A model generated the notes under the pieces. It was not told where the DNA came from. It made no database searches and was given only the letters and a program-made list of their open reading frames with translations. Of a stretch of DNA of 64,000 nucleotides, positions 43,208 to 51,820 are shown piece after piece. Within the stretch, counting starts at the first letter, position 1. Each line of letters opens with the position of its first letter. This DNA comes from Ancrocorticia populi. Lineage in GTDB: Bacteria; Actinomycetota; Actinomycetes; Actinomycetales; Actinomycetaceae. A program made the position numbers and the translations under genes. The stretch is taken from the NCBI RefSeq assembly GCF_003123745.1, contig NZ_QETB01000001.1, forward strand, positions 992,001 through 1,056,000, given 5' to 3'.

Positions 43208-44301
43208 CAACACGGGTTAGAGTCGCACTCATCTACGGCGGCACTTCCGGGGAACACTCCGTTTCCTGCCTAACAGCGGCATCCGTGATGCGGGCGATGG
43301 ACCCGAACAAGTACGAGGTTCTGCCAATCGGCATTCGCAAGGATGGTACGTGGGTTCCCGGGACAGTTAATCCGGAGGAACTAGAACAGGCCGGTCCGCA
43401 CGGTGAAGTACCCGAGTCTACCGACCGTATGGTGATTGGAAGCGGCGAAGATGGCTGCGTGGTATACCGCGTGGGGACCGAGCGGGTTGATGCATACGCA
43501 GTGGACGTGGCATTTCCCCTTCTACATGGCCCTTTCGGGGAGGACGGTACCATTCAGGGGCTGCTCGAGATGGCTGGCCTTTCCTATGTGGGAGACGGCG
43601 TCTTTGCTTCAGCCGCTGGCATGGACAAGCACTATATGAAGGTTGTGCTTGAGGCTGCGAACCTTCCCGTTGTTCCCTATGTGTTGGCAACGTCCAAGCG
43701 TTGGCGTCACGAGCGTGATCTCATCCTGAGGGAAGCTCAGGATCTTCTCACGTGGCCAGTCTTTGTGAAGCCCGCTCGCGCGGGTTCCTCGCTTGGTATC
43801 AGCCGGGTGGAGCGCATCGAGGACCTTCCAGCCGCGGTTGAATCTGCCCAAAAAGTAGATCCCAAGGTTCTCATTGAGCAGGGTGTAGCCGGACGTGAAA
43901 TCGAGTGTGCCGTGTTGGGTGGTCACGGGGATGATCCTGCTCGCGCTTCAGTGCTTGGCGAGATCGCGCTTGATACTCAGTGGTATGACTACGAGACGAA
44001 GTATGTGGAAACAGAGGGCTTCCACATGGAGATCCCCGCTAACGTTCCAGAAGGGGTAGCCGACGCCATGCGAGCAATGGCGATCGCGGTATTCGATGCC
44101 TTCGAATGTGAGGGTATGACCCGCGTTGACTTCTTCCTGACGGAGGACGGGCAGATCTTCGTGAATGAACACAACACGATCCCTGGCTTTACAGCTTTCT
44201 CGATGTACCCCGTGCTCTGGGAGAAGACCGGGCTGGCATATACCGCGCTGATCGATGAACTCATTGATCTCGCTCTCGAGCGGCCCGTCGGCCTACGCTA
44301 A
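43204..44301 (+). CDS. ddl: D-alanine-D-alanine ligase
   Basis: A 365-residue ATP-grasp ligase. IYGGTSGEHSVSCLTAASVM is the N-terminal D-Ala site. HGPFGEDGTIQGLLEMAGLSYVG, VFVKPARAGSSLGISRV and TRVDFFLTEDGQIFVNEHNTIPGFTAFSMYP (metal site) complete it. It supplies D-Ala-D-Ala for the wall. There are no signs of a D-Ala-D-Lac variant, though that call needs structure-guided comparison. Confidence 0.95.
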   Translation: MTTRVRVALIYGGTSGEHSVSCLTAASVMRAMDPNKYEVLPIGIRKDGTWVPGTVNPEELEQAGPHGEVPESTDRMVIGSGEDGCVVYRVGTERVDAYAVDVAFPLLHGPFGEDGTIQGLLEMAGLSYVGDGVFASAAGMDKHYMKVVLEAANLPVVPYVLATSKRWRHERDLILREAQDLLTWPVFVKPARAGSSLGISRVERIEDLPAAVESAQKVDPKVLIEQGVAGREIECAVLGGHGDDPARASVLGEIALDTQWYDYETKYVETEGFHMEIPANVPEGVADAMRAMAIAVFDAFECEGMTRVDFFLTEDGQIFVNEHNTIPGFTAFSMYPVLWEKTGLAYTALIDELIDLALERPVGLR

Positions 44302-44416
44302 GAAGCTCTTGGCGCGATCGGCTCCCTATTCCCTCCTTCGATGATTGTTTGTATCCCCACTTTTTCGGAATTCGTTTTGGCGTGGAACTATTGAACCTTA
44401 AACTAATGTATGTAAC

Positions 44417-44443
44417 GGGGCCGGGAATTACTCTGGCCCCTTT
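44417..44443 (+). terminator. Terminator-like hairpin after ddl
   Basis: GGGGCC (44417-44422) pairs with GGCCCC (44435-44440) and is followed by TTT. It lies in an AT-rich gap between ddl and the FMN reductase. Confidence 0.55.
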
Positions 44444-44463
44444 GACTTTGAATAAGGTCGCCC

Positions 44464-44481
44464 GATGCCCGCGAGGGCATC
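44464..44481 (+). repeat. Perfect 7-bp hairpin in the leader of the FMN reductase gene
   Basis: GATGCCC-GCGA-GGGCATC, ending 39 nt before the start codon. It may be an operator or a leader structure. Confidence 0.4.
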
Positions 44482-44520
44482 GTGACCCTGTATCTCGTAA
44501 GAACAATCGAAAGGTTTGAT

Positions 44521-45060
44521 ATGAAGATCGGTTACATCATTGGAAGCCTGTCCGAACAGTCCCTGAACCGCGGACTATCCAAGGTTCTGGTTGAGGAGGC
44601 GCCAGAGGACGTGGAGTTTTTCGAGATCCCGATCAAGGATCTGCCACTCTACAATCGCGATTTCGATGCTAACTACCCGCAGATTGCCCTTGATCTGAAG
44701 GCTGAAATTGAGGGAGCCGATGGCATCATCTTCGTGACGCCCGAACACAACCGTACCTTCTCCGCTTCTCTACACAACGCCCTCGAGTGGGCCTCGCGGC
44801 CTTACGGCCAGCTCTCCCTTGCAGGTAAGCCCGTAGCGACGATCGGTGTTTCGCCTTCCGGTATCGGCACGGCCGTTGCCCAGCGCCAGCTTCGTTCCTC
44901 CCTGTTGTTCACTGGTGCGCTGGTGATGGGCCAGCCCGAGGCATACATCAGCGGCATACAGGCAGAGATCACCCCAGACGGTGGCATCAACGATGGCGGG
45001 CGCGAAGTCGTTTCCCAGTGGGTCAACGCCGCAGTCAAGTTCATTGAGGCTCACAAGTAG
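44521..45060 (+). CDS. NADPH-dependent FMN reductase family protein
   Basis: A 179-residue flavodoxin-fold reductase. IIGSLSEQSLNRGLSKVL at residues 5-22 binds FMN phosphate, and TPEHNRTFSASLHNALEWASRPYGQ near 72-96 is the family signature. It reduces FMN, quinones or azo compounds with NADPH. ATG 44521 is preceded by GAAAGG. An upstream in-frame ATG at 44482 sits just past the hairpin and is not used. Confidence 0.9.
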   Translation: MKIGYIIGSLSEQSLNRGLSKVLVEEAPEDVEFFEIPIKDLPLYNRDFDANYPQIALDLKAEIEGADGIIFVTPEHNRTFSASLHNALEWASRPYGQLSLAGKPVATIGVSPSGIGTAVAQRQLRSSLLFTGALVMGQPEAYISGIQAEITPDGGINDGGREVVSQWVNAAVKFIEAHK

Positions 45061-45117
45061 AGCCACGCGACACTTGATCGAATCGTCCTCGGGCAGGCCA
45101 GATGGCATGATGGAACC

Positions 45118-46140
45118 ATGTACGTCAGGGATCTGACCGAGGACGATTTGCTGTCCGTCATCACCCCACACCTTCCGCACGCGGAAGGTGTGATTGTGCC
45201 GTCCGGGGATGATTGCGCTGTGATTCCCGCCCCCGATGGGCGCTATGCTGTCTCAACGGACATGCTCGTGGAGGGACACCACTTTCGTCGTGATTGGTCC
45301 AGCGGGACCGATGTTGGCTGGCGTGCAGCCATGCAAAACCTCGCAGATGCGGCGGCTATGGGTGCTATGCCGCGCACTGTCGTTGTTTCTATGGGACTAC
45401 CTGGCAATCTTCCCGTTTCTTGGCTTGAGGGCTTCGCACGAGGGCTGGCCGAGGCCTGTGCCAGCACCGGGTGTGGCGTGGACGGTGGGGATCTCGTGGC
45501 TAGCGAGACGCTGACTGTGTCCGTCACCGTTATGGGGGATCTAGAGCGGCGCGAGCCTCGGCTGCGCTCCGCCGCCCGCCCTGGTCAGGCCCTCATCCAC
45601 TGCGGAGTTCTTGGGCGAGGCTGTGCGGGCTTGAAGCTGCTCGAGCGTGGTTATACGCGAGAAACGGGCGTCCTCCCGCCTACCCAGACTGGCCTCATCG
45701 ACGATTTCCTTCGCCCCAAGCCTCCGTTGGCGCAAGCACTCGATGCCTGCCGCGAGAACCGAATCGGCGCCATGATGGACGTGTCCGATGGCCTCATCCG
45801 GGATGCTCGGCGCATGGCAAAAGCCTCGAATGTCTGGATCGATATCCGGTCCAGCTACCTTGAACAGCACGTTGAGGTGCTGATCCCGGTTGCGCGCCGG
45901 CTGGGACTCTCCGATCCATGGGAGTGGGCGATGAAAGCGGTTTTGACCGGGGGCGAGGACCACGGATTCCTCGCCACCCTTGAGCGGCCAGCTGAGCGCG
46001 CCTGGGGGCCCCATACTCTGGCGCTGCCCGAGGGCTTCAGCCGCATTGGCGAGGTACGCGAGGCTCATGCCGGAGGGTTCATCACTGTGGATGGTCGCAC
46101 CGTGGAGTACGGCGGCGGGTGGGACCATTTCCAGGGCTAG
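45118..46140 (+). CDS. thiL: Thiamine-monophosphate kinase
   Basis: A 340-residue PurM-fold kinase converting thiamine phosphate to thiamine diphosphate. SGDDCAVIPAPDGRYAVSTDMLVEGHHFR (residues 28-56) contains the metal-binding Asp residues. QNLADAAAMGAMPRTVVVSMGLPG, GVDGGDLVASETLTVSVTVMGD and MMDVSDGLIRDARRMAKAS are diagnostic. It stands alone after the FMN reductase. Confidence 0.95.
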   Translation: MYVRDLTEDDLLSVITPHLPHAEGVIVPSGDDCAVIPAPDGRYAVSTDMLVEGHHFRRDWSSGTDVGWRAAMQNLADAAAMGAMPRTVVVSMGLPGNLPVSWLEGFARGLAEACASTGCGVDGGDLVASETLTVSVTVMGDLERREPRLRSAARPGQALIHCGVLGRGCAGLKLLERGYTRETGVLPPTQTGLIDDFLRPKPPLAQALDACRENRIGAMMDVSDGLIRDARRMAKASNVWIDIRSSYLEQHVEVLIPVARRLGLSDPWEWAMKAVLTGGEDHGFLATLERPAERAWGPHTLALPEGFSRIGEVREAHAGGFITVDGRTVEYGGGWDHFQG

Positions 46141-46290
46141 CCATCTACCGAGGGATCTGACGCGAACTCTATTTTTCGTTGGGCTCGGCTGCGAGGGAAG
46201 TCCCGTCGTGGTAATTAATACCGACGGCAACGTCAGCAACTCATCACCACTCAGGGATCTAACGCAATCGTGAGATGGCGCCAGACAACA

Positions 46291-46322
46291 AAAAGGCCGC
46301 ACCCTCTCAGGTACGGCCTTTT
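46291..46322 (-). terminator. Rho-independent terminator of rpmB (bidirectional shape)
   Basis: AAAAGGCCG (46291-46299) pairs with CGGCCTTTT (46314-46322), with inner pairs ACC/GGT. The A run and T run allow it to work on both strands, ending rpmB on the minus strand and thiL on the plus strand. Confidence 0.9.
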
Positions 46323-46334
46323 CTCAATACTCGC

Positions 46335-46526
46335 TCAGATTGCCCGCTGAACCTTGCCTGCCTTGAGGCATGAGGTGCAGACATTCAAACGCTTGGGAGC
46401 GCCCTTGACGATGGCGCGAACGCGCTGAATGTTCGGGTTCCAACGGCGGCTGGTACGCACGTGGGAGTGCGAGACGCTCTTGCCGAAGCTGGGATGCTTG
46501 CCACAGACGTCGCATACAGAGGCCAC
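46335..46526 (-). CDS. rpmB: 50S ribosomal protein L28
   Basis: A 63-residue L28. [37 protein letters not shown] is the family core. The CxxC near the N-terminus and [10 protein letters not shown] near the C-terminus form the zinc-binding (C+) version. GTG at 46526 is chosen because AAGGAG lies 8 nt upstream; the upstream ATG overlaps that site. It is divergent from recG, the usual actinobacterial neighbour. Confidence 0.95.
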   Translation of the reverse strand: MASVCDVCGKHPSFGKSVSHSHVRTSRRWNPNIQRVRAIVKGAPKRLNVCTSCLKAGKVQRAI

Positions 46527-46686
46527 GGTTTTCTCCTTCAATCGCTGACGGGACGCCAGCGGCGTCTCCTAAACGCCATTCTCACGAATGGCAACTGAAC
46601 TAGTATATGCGCGCGGGCGGAGAAGTTCCAAGCTGAGTTCCCAGTGGTATAGCGCACCTGTAAGATTGGCGCGGAAGGGAGCCGCG

Positions 46687-48774
46687 GTGGCAGGTGCAGT
46701 AGCAAGTGACGATTGGACGGGTATGTCCCGGCCTCTCGAACGGGTACTTGGCAAGCGAAGCGCGAATGCGCTGGCGAAGATCGGGCTCAAGACCGTTCGT
46801 GATCTCGTTTATCACTTTCCTTTCCGGCTGGCCAAGCGCGGTGAACTGATGCCGATTTCGCAGGTAACTGAGGGCGAATCGGTCACAGTGATTGCGCGCG
46901 TGCTTTCCGTGAACCTCCGCCCGATGAACTCGCGGCGCGGTTTCATCCTCACCATCGAGGTTACGGACGGCGAAAACGATCTGTCTCTGACATTCTTCGC
47001 GAAGAGTCCTCGGCCCCTTCAATATCACGAGCGGCGGCTGGCACCGGGCACCGTTGCAACGTTCTCGGGCACCGTGGGCTCGTACCGCGGCCAACTCCAG
47101 CTCTCGCATCCCGAATACGATGAGCCAGATTCGGAGAAGATGGGCCGGCCAATCCCGATCTATCATGCCGCGGAAAAGCTGCCGTCTTGGAAGATCGAGA
47201 AAGCGGTAGAGACCGTTCTGCCCACGTTGAGCGAAGCAGATTTTCCGGATCCTCTGCCCGCCGCCTACCGCGAAGCAAACGGACTGCCCGGGCTCTTCGA
47301 GGCGATCCAGATCCTCCATCACCCTCAGGATGTGGATCCATGGGAGCGCGCCAGGCTCCGGATGAAACACCAAGAAGCACTGGTGCTTCAGACGGCCCTC
47401 GCCGAACGGGGTAGGCGGGCCCGGGAACATGCGGTCAAGCCCTACGCGGATCAAGGCGGCAAGCTCTTGGAAGCCTTCGATGCCCAGCTTCCCTACACAC
47501 TCACGGACGGCCAGCGTGCGGTTGGCCGGGAGATCGCGGCGGACTTAGCGCGCCAGATACCAATGCAGCGCCTGCTTCAAGGTGATGTGGGCGCAGGAAA
47601 AACCGTAGTGGCGCTACGTGCGATGCTCCAAGTGATTGACTCTGGCGGTCAGGCGGCGCTGCTTGCGCCAACCGAAGTTCTCGCATGGCAGCATCTGCGC
47701 ACCATCGAAGCGTTGTTGGGCCCACAGCACGTCATGGACGTGGGTCTGGAGATCTTGACGGGATCGCTCACGGCCGCGACCCGGCGCCGTACCTTGGCGC
47801 GGATCGCCTCGGGGCAGGCGGGGCTCATTGTGGGCACGCACGCGCTCTTGTCCGAAGACGTTCAGATCCCGTTCCTTGGGCTTGCCGTCATTGACGAGCA
47901 ACACCGCTTTGGCGTGGATCAGCGTGATCGTTTGGCGTCCGGCGTTCATACCCTTGTCATGACGGCAACTCCGATCCCGCGCACCATCGCGATGAGTGTG
48001 TTTGGAGACCTGGACGTTTCGACGTTACGCGAGCTTCCTGCCGGGCGTGCTGGGATAACCACAACGATCGTCCCCGCGGCTAACCCCGTCTGGATGAATC
48101 GAGTTTGGCAGCGTGCCAGAGAAGAAGTGGACGGCGGCGGGCGTGCCTACGTGGTGTGCCCGCGCATTGACCCGGAGGAAGGCCAGGCCTCCGTCACGGA
48201 GACCGCCACGAACCTGCGCGCTGATTCTGCGCTAGCCGGCATTGGGATCGGCGTGATTCACGGTCAAATGGGCCAAGACGAGAAGGCCCAGGCGATGGAG
48301 GAGTTTGCGACTGGCCGAGTTCCCGTTCTAGTGTCCACCACCGTGATCGAGGTGGGCGTTGATGTTCGTCAGGCGACTCTCATGATCATCATGGATGCCG
48401 ATCGGTTCGGGCTATCCCAGCTTCACCAGCTCCGCGGGCGAATTGGCCGGGGCAGTGCTCCCGGGCTCTGCCTAGCTGTCACGGGCGTGCCTGATGGCAC
48501 ACTTGCCAGAGCCCGCCTTGATGCATTCGCCTCCACCACGGATGGCTTCGCTCTGGCCGAAGAAGATCTCCGCCTTCGCAGCGAGGGTGATGTGTTGGGG
48601 GCTAGCCAATCCGGCGGCGTCTCCCATCTCCAATTCCTCTCGGTCCTCAAAGATATGGACATCATCGAAGTGGCACGAACTGCCGCGCGCCACCTTGTTC
48701 TGGAGCCGCTTCCACCAGCACTGGCCGATGAAGTGGCGCTCCTCGAGCGTGCGGACTACTTAGAGAAGGGATAG
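46687..48774 (+). CDS. recG: ATP-dependent DNA helicase RecG
   Basis: A 695-residue branched-DNA helicase. The N-terminal wedge/OB domain spans about 1-200. QGDVGAGKTVVALRAM is Walker A and AVIDEQHRFGVDQRD the DEQH box. TATPIPRTIAMS, VSTTVIEVGVDV and LRGRIGRGSAPG are the later helicase motifs. It remodels stalled forks. GTG 46687 has AAGGGAG upstream; starts at 46588 or 46723 are alternatives. Confidence 0.9.
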   Translation: MAGAVASDDWTGMSRPLERVLGKRSANALAKIGLKTVRDLVYHFPFRLAKRGELMPISQVTEGESVTVIARVLSVNLRPMNSRRGFILTIEVTDGENDLSLTFFAKSPRPLQYHERRLAPGTVATFSGTVGSYRGQLQLSHPEYDEPDSEKMGRPIPIYHAAEKLPSWKIEKAVETVLPTLSEADFPDPLPAAYREANGLPGLFEAIQILHHPQDVDPWERARLRMKHQEALVLQTALAERGRRAREHAVKPYADQGGKLLEAFDAQLPYTLTDGQRAVGREIAADLARQIPMQRLLQGDVGAGKTVVALRAMLQVIDSGGQAALLAPTEVLAWQHLRTIEALLGPQHVMDVGLEILTGSLTAATRRRTLARIASGQAGLIVGTHALLSEDVQIPFLGLAVIDEQHRFGVDQRDRLASGVHTLVMTATPIPRTIAMSVFGDLDVSTLRELPAGRAGITTTIVPAANPVWMNRVWQRAREEVDGGGRAYVVCPRIDPEEGQASVTETATNLRADSALAGIGIGVIHGQMGQDEKAQAMEEFATGRVPVLVSTTVIEVGVDVRQATLMIIMDADRFGLSQLHQLRGRIGRGSAPGLCLAVTGVPDGTLARARLDAFASTTDGFALAEEDLRLRSEGDVLGASQSGGVSHLQFLSVLKDMDIIEVARTAARHLVLEPLPPALADEVALLERADYLEKG

Positions 48775-48778
48775 GACG

Positions 48779-49360
48779 ATGACTCGAGTGGTAGCGGGCC
48801 GTGCGAAAGGACGGATCCTCAAGGTGCCAGCGTCAGGAACTCGTCCAACCTCTGAGAGGGTACGCGAGGCCATGTTCTCTAGTCTGGAACATCGCGGGTT
48901 TATTGATGGCTGCGAAGTGCTGGACCTCTACGCGGGCTCCGGCGCGCTCGGCATCGAGGCCGCCTCGCGCGGGGCCATCTACGTTGAATGCGTGGAATCA
49001 GCGCCCAAGGCGGCCGCGCTGATCCGCCAGAATGCGGTTGACCTACCCGTTGTTGTCACAAATCAAAAGGCGGAAACGTGGGTGAAGCTCCCAGCCAACC
49101 GAGCCTACGACCTCGCGTTCCTCGATCCGCCTTACGATCTACCGGAAAACAAGCTCACGGAGGTGCTCGAGGGTCTCCTCCCACATCTGGCTCACGATGC
49201 GGCGATCGTGGTGGAGCGTTCCTCGCGATCCCCGGAGCCCACTTGGCCTGCCGGCATGGAACTCACCTCTGAGAAAAAGTGGGGCGATACCCGCGCCTGG
49301 ACGGGGCAGGTGACGCAACACCCATCAGTAAACAACAGGGTTACCGATACCTCCCAGTAG
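48779..49360 (+). CDS. rsmD: 16S rRNA (guanine-966-N2) methyltransferase
   Basis: A 193-residue SAM enzyme. MTRVVAGRAKGRILKVP and TRPTSERVREAMFSSL open the protein, VLDLYAGSGALGIEAASRGA is the SAM loop, and LAFLDPPYDLP the catalytic DPPY. It methylates G966 of 16S rRNA. It starts 4 nt after recG, and coaD follows after 9 nt. Confidence 0.95.
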   Translation: MTRVVAGRAKGRILKVPASGTRPTSERVREAMFSSLEHRGFIDGCEVLDLYAGSGALGIEAASRGAIYVECVESAPKAAALIRQNAVDLPVVVTNQKAETWVKLPANRAYDLAFLDPPYDLPENKLTEVLEGLLPHLAHDAAIVVERSSRSPEPTWPAGMELTSEKKWGDTRAWTGQVTQHPSVNNRVTDTSQ

Positions 49361-49369
49361 GCTGGAGAC

Positions 49370-49846
49370 ATGAGTATCGCCGTATGTCCCGGATCTTACG
49401 ATCCTTTGACGTTGGGTCATCTGGACGTAATCGATCGTGCAGCGGCCATGTTTGATGAGGTCATCGTTGTGGTGGCAGTTAATCACGTGAAGTCGTGTCT
49501 GTTCAGCGAAAATGAACGCGTGGAGCTTGCCGTGCGCGCCCTCGCGGATCGGCCGAACGTCTCGGTGCAGGCCCACTCCGGCCTGATTGCAGAGTTCTGC
49601 CGGCAGGTGGGCGCCTCGGCGATCGTCAAGGGCTTGCGGGGCGCGGCAGATTTTGATGGTGAGCAGGCCATGGCCCTGATGAACAGGCATCTGACGGGTA
49701 TTGAGACCGTGTTTGTCATGGGAAATCCTGCAATGGGACACATCGCCTCCTCGATGGTTAAGGACGTGGCCCATCACGGCGGTAAAATTGATGATCTAGT
49801 GCCTTCCCACGTGGCGGAGGCGCTCCACAAGAAGGAGAACCGATGA
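49370..49846 (+). CDS. coaD: Phosphopantetheine adenylyltransferase
   Basis: A 158-residue nucleotidyltransferase of coenzyme A synthesis. CPGSYDPLTLGHLDVIDRA holds the T/HxGH motif, here LGHLD, and KGLRGAADFDGEQAMALMNRHL the substrate loop. MGHIASSMVKDVAHHGG with SS(M)VK replaces the usual ISSSLVKE. Its stop overlaps the sepIVA start. Confidence 0.95.
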   Translation: MSIAVCPGSYDPLTLGHLDVIDRAAAMFDEVIVVVAVNHVKSCLFSENERVELAVRALADRPNVSVQAHSGLIAEFCRQVGASAIVKGLRGAADFDGEQAMALMNRHLTGIETVFVMGNPAMGHIASSMVKDVAHHGGKIDDLVPSHVAEALHKKENR

Positions 49847-50442
49847 ATAAGGAATCTGAGGGCGCCTCGCTCGTCGCGATCCTCGATGAGCTGACGGAAC
49901 TGGTGGAGAACGCCCGGGCGGTCCCGATGTCCGCTTCGGCCATGGTGAATCGTTCCGAAATCCTTGATCTTCTGGCAACGGCCCGAGATCAGGTGCCGGA
50001 TCAGATCCGCGTGGCGGATGGTCTCCTAGCCGACGCGGAGGGCATGCGCTCCCAGGCGCAGGGCCGCGCAGACGATATTTTGGAGCAGGCGCAGAAGGAC
50101 GCAGAAGAGGCCATTGCGCAGGCGCGGGAGCAGGCCGCACGCCTTGTTTCCCAGGATGCCATCACGATCGCCGCGAAGGCACGCGCACAGCGAATTGTTG
50201 ACGATGCAAAGTCTCACGCGGATAAGCTTGCTGCCGGCGCCGATACCTATTCGGATAATTCCCTCTTAGCACTCCAAGAGCAGGTCTCCTCGATCGGCAA
50301 TGAGCTCGATTCCCTCAACCAAACTGTTCAGGGGCGCATCGATTCGCTCGTCGGCCAGATCATGGCTGGGCGCAACGTGCTTTCGGACCGCGGTAGGGAA
50401 GAAGACGAAGAACTTACAGAGAAGGAAGAAGAATGGCAGTAA
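49843..50442 (+). CDS. sepIVA: DivIVA-like coiled-coil septation protein (SepIVA homologue)
   Basis: A 199-residue protein, almost wholly alpha-helical. Residues 1-50 contain the SASAMVNRSEILDLLATARDQVP segment typical of the mycobacterial Rv2927c/SepIVA family. An Ala/Gln/Asp-rich coiled coil follows (about 60-150), then a Glu-rich tail. The gene order with yceD and rnc matches mycobacteria. SepIVA is needed for septation there; the role here is inferred. ATG overlaps coaD by 4 nt, and the 3' end overlaps yceD by 10 nt. Confidence 0.8.
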   Translation: MNKESEGASLVAILDELTELVENARAVPMSASAMVNRSEILDLLATARDQVPDQIRVADGLLADAEGMRSQAQGRADDILEQAQKDAEEAIAQAREQAARLVSQDAITIAAKARAQRIVDDAKSHADKLAAGADTYSDNSLLALQEQVSSIGNELDSLNQTVQGRIDSLVGQIMAGRNVLSDRGREEDEELTEKEEEWQ

Positions 50443-51014
50443 CTGTTTCGGTTGCGAGCCTTCCACGCCAGGAGGGTTCGTCTCAGCCGTGGGTCAATGA
50501 CATCCCCGCACCTCCAGAGTTTGGCCTAGAGCTGCTCAAGGTTCCCGAAGGTTCCCCGATGCACATCGATCTGCTGCTGCAATCGGTATCTGAGGGCGTG
50601 CTGGTGCAGGGAACCGCGGATGTGCACTTGGTGGGCCAATGTGCCCGGTGCCTGCGCGATATTGAGGATGCCTACCGCGAGCAGATCACTGAACTGGTCT
50701 ACTATCCTGAGCGCAAGGCCGCTTTCTTGGAGGAAGGCGATGAGGAAGTGGAGGAGTCCCAAGAGATCGTTGACGATTCGTTCGATCTGGAAGCCATGCT
50801 CCGTGATTCCATCGTCCCGAACCTCCCGTTCCGCCCGTTGTGCCGTCCGGACTGCCCGGGGCTCTGCCCCGAATGTGGGGAGCGCTGGGATGATCTGCCC
50901 GAAGATCACCACCACGATCACTTCGATTCACGCTTTGATGGCCTCGCGGCCCTTCAGGCACAGATGGAAGCCGATCAGATGGGAGCCGATGAGAGCGAAC
51001 AGGATCAGGCGTGA
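50433..51014 (+). CDS. yceD: DUF177 family protein YceD
   Basis: A 193-residue protein linked to 23S rRNA/ribosome assembly in other bacteria. GTADVHLVGQCARCLRDIEDAYREQITELVYY and LPFRPLCRPDCPGLCPECGERWDD hold two cysteine pairs. The C-terminus is acidic. rpmF (L32), its frequent partner, is not here; rnc overlaps directly. Confidence 0.9.
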   Translation: MAVTVSVASLPRQEGSSQPWVNDIPAPPEFGLELLKVPEGSPMHIDLLLQSVSEGVLVQGTADVHLVGQCARCLRDIEDAYREQITELVYYPERKAAFLEEGDEEVEESQEIVDDSFDLEAMLRDSIVPNLPFRPLCRPDCPGLCPECGERWDDLPEDHHHDHFDSRFDGLAALQAQMEADQMGADESEQDQA

Positions 51015-51766
51015 GCTATCGGGACCTGATTGCCCGGTGGGGTATCGATATCAACCGCCCGCTCCTGCGCCGCGCCCTCACGCACCGCAGCTTTGCCTTT
51101 GAACACGATGAACCACACAACGAGCGCCTAGAGTTTCTGGGCGATTCGGTGCTCAACCTCATCGTTGCCGAACGCGCCTACCGCGATTTCCCGGACCTGC
51201 CCGAGGGCCACCTGACCCAGATCAAGTGGTACGCGGCCTCGGAGAAGGGGCTCGCGGACATTGCGCGAGAGTTGGAGTTAGGGCAGTTCATACGCCTGGG
51301 CAAGGGTGAGGACAAGAGCGGTGGCCGGGACAAGGATTCGATTCTTTCGGACACGATGGAAGCGCTGATCGCGGCAACGTACCTCCAGCATGGCATGGAG
51401 CCCACGCGGAAGGTCGTGGAGCGCCTGGTTGATCAGAAGATCAAGGATGCCAGCATGCTAGGGCCCAACCTCGATTGGCAAACCAGCTTCGAGGAGGTTG
51501 CCCATGCGCGTGGCATGGAGGGCACGATGTTGTTCGACATGACGAGCGAAGGCCCAGATCATGCGCTTGTCTTCACAGCAGTGGCCCAGATGGGCGGGCG
51601 CACGTGGGGGACCGGCACAGGTTCGAACCAGAAGAATGCGCGGCATGCCGCTGCGGAGGCTTCCTATCGGCTCTTGGTTCAGGACATTCCCGAGCAGTAC
51701 CCGGAGCAGGGCGCGCCAGTTCGCGCCGATCAAGTTGGGCCTTCAGGCCCAGAAATACCGGCTTAG
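51011..51766 (+). CDS. rnc: Ribonuclease III
   Basis: A 251-residue double-strand-specific endoribonuclease. HNERLEFLGDSVLNLIVAERAY near residues 37-58 is the RNase III signature with catalytic acidic residues. ILSDTMEALIAATYLQHG carries the second acidic site. A dsRNA-binding domain (about 155-225) ends with GTGSNQKNARHAAAEASYRLL. The GTG start overlaps the yceD stop. Confidence 0.95.
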   Translation: MSYRDLIARWGIDINRPLLRRALTHRSFAFEHDEPHNERLEFLGDSVLNLIVAERAYRDFPDLPEGHLTQIKWYAASEKGLADIARELELGQFIRLGKGEDKSGGRDKDSILSDTMEALIAATYLQHGMEPTRKVVERLVDQKIKDASMLGPNLDWQTSFEEVAHARGMEGTMLFDMTSEGPDHALVFTAVAQMGGRTWGTGTGSNQKNARHAAAEASYRLLVQDIPEQYPEQGAPVRADQVGPSGPEIPA

Positions 51767-51820
51767 ATCGTCCGAGTGTGGCACAATTCAGTGTGGTAGT
51801 TATTCTGAAAGAGGTAGAAC

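Noticed and set aside
46149-46269. Imperfect direct repeat AGGGATCT(G/A)ACGC 100 bp apart after thiL
   Set aside because: Short, 13 of 16 matches, no associated gene or dyad that would give it a function.
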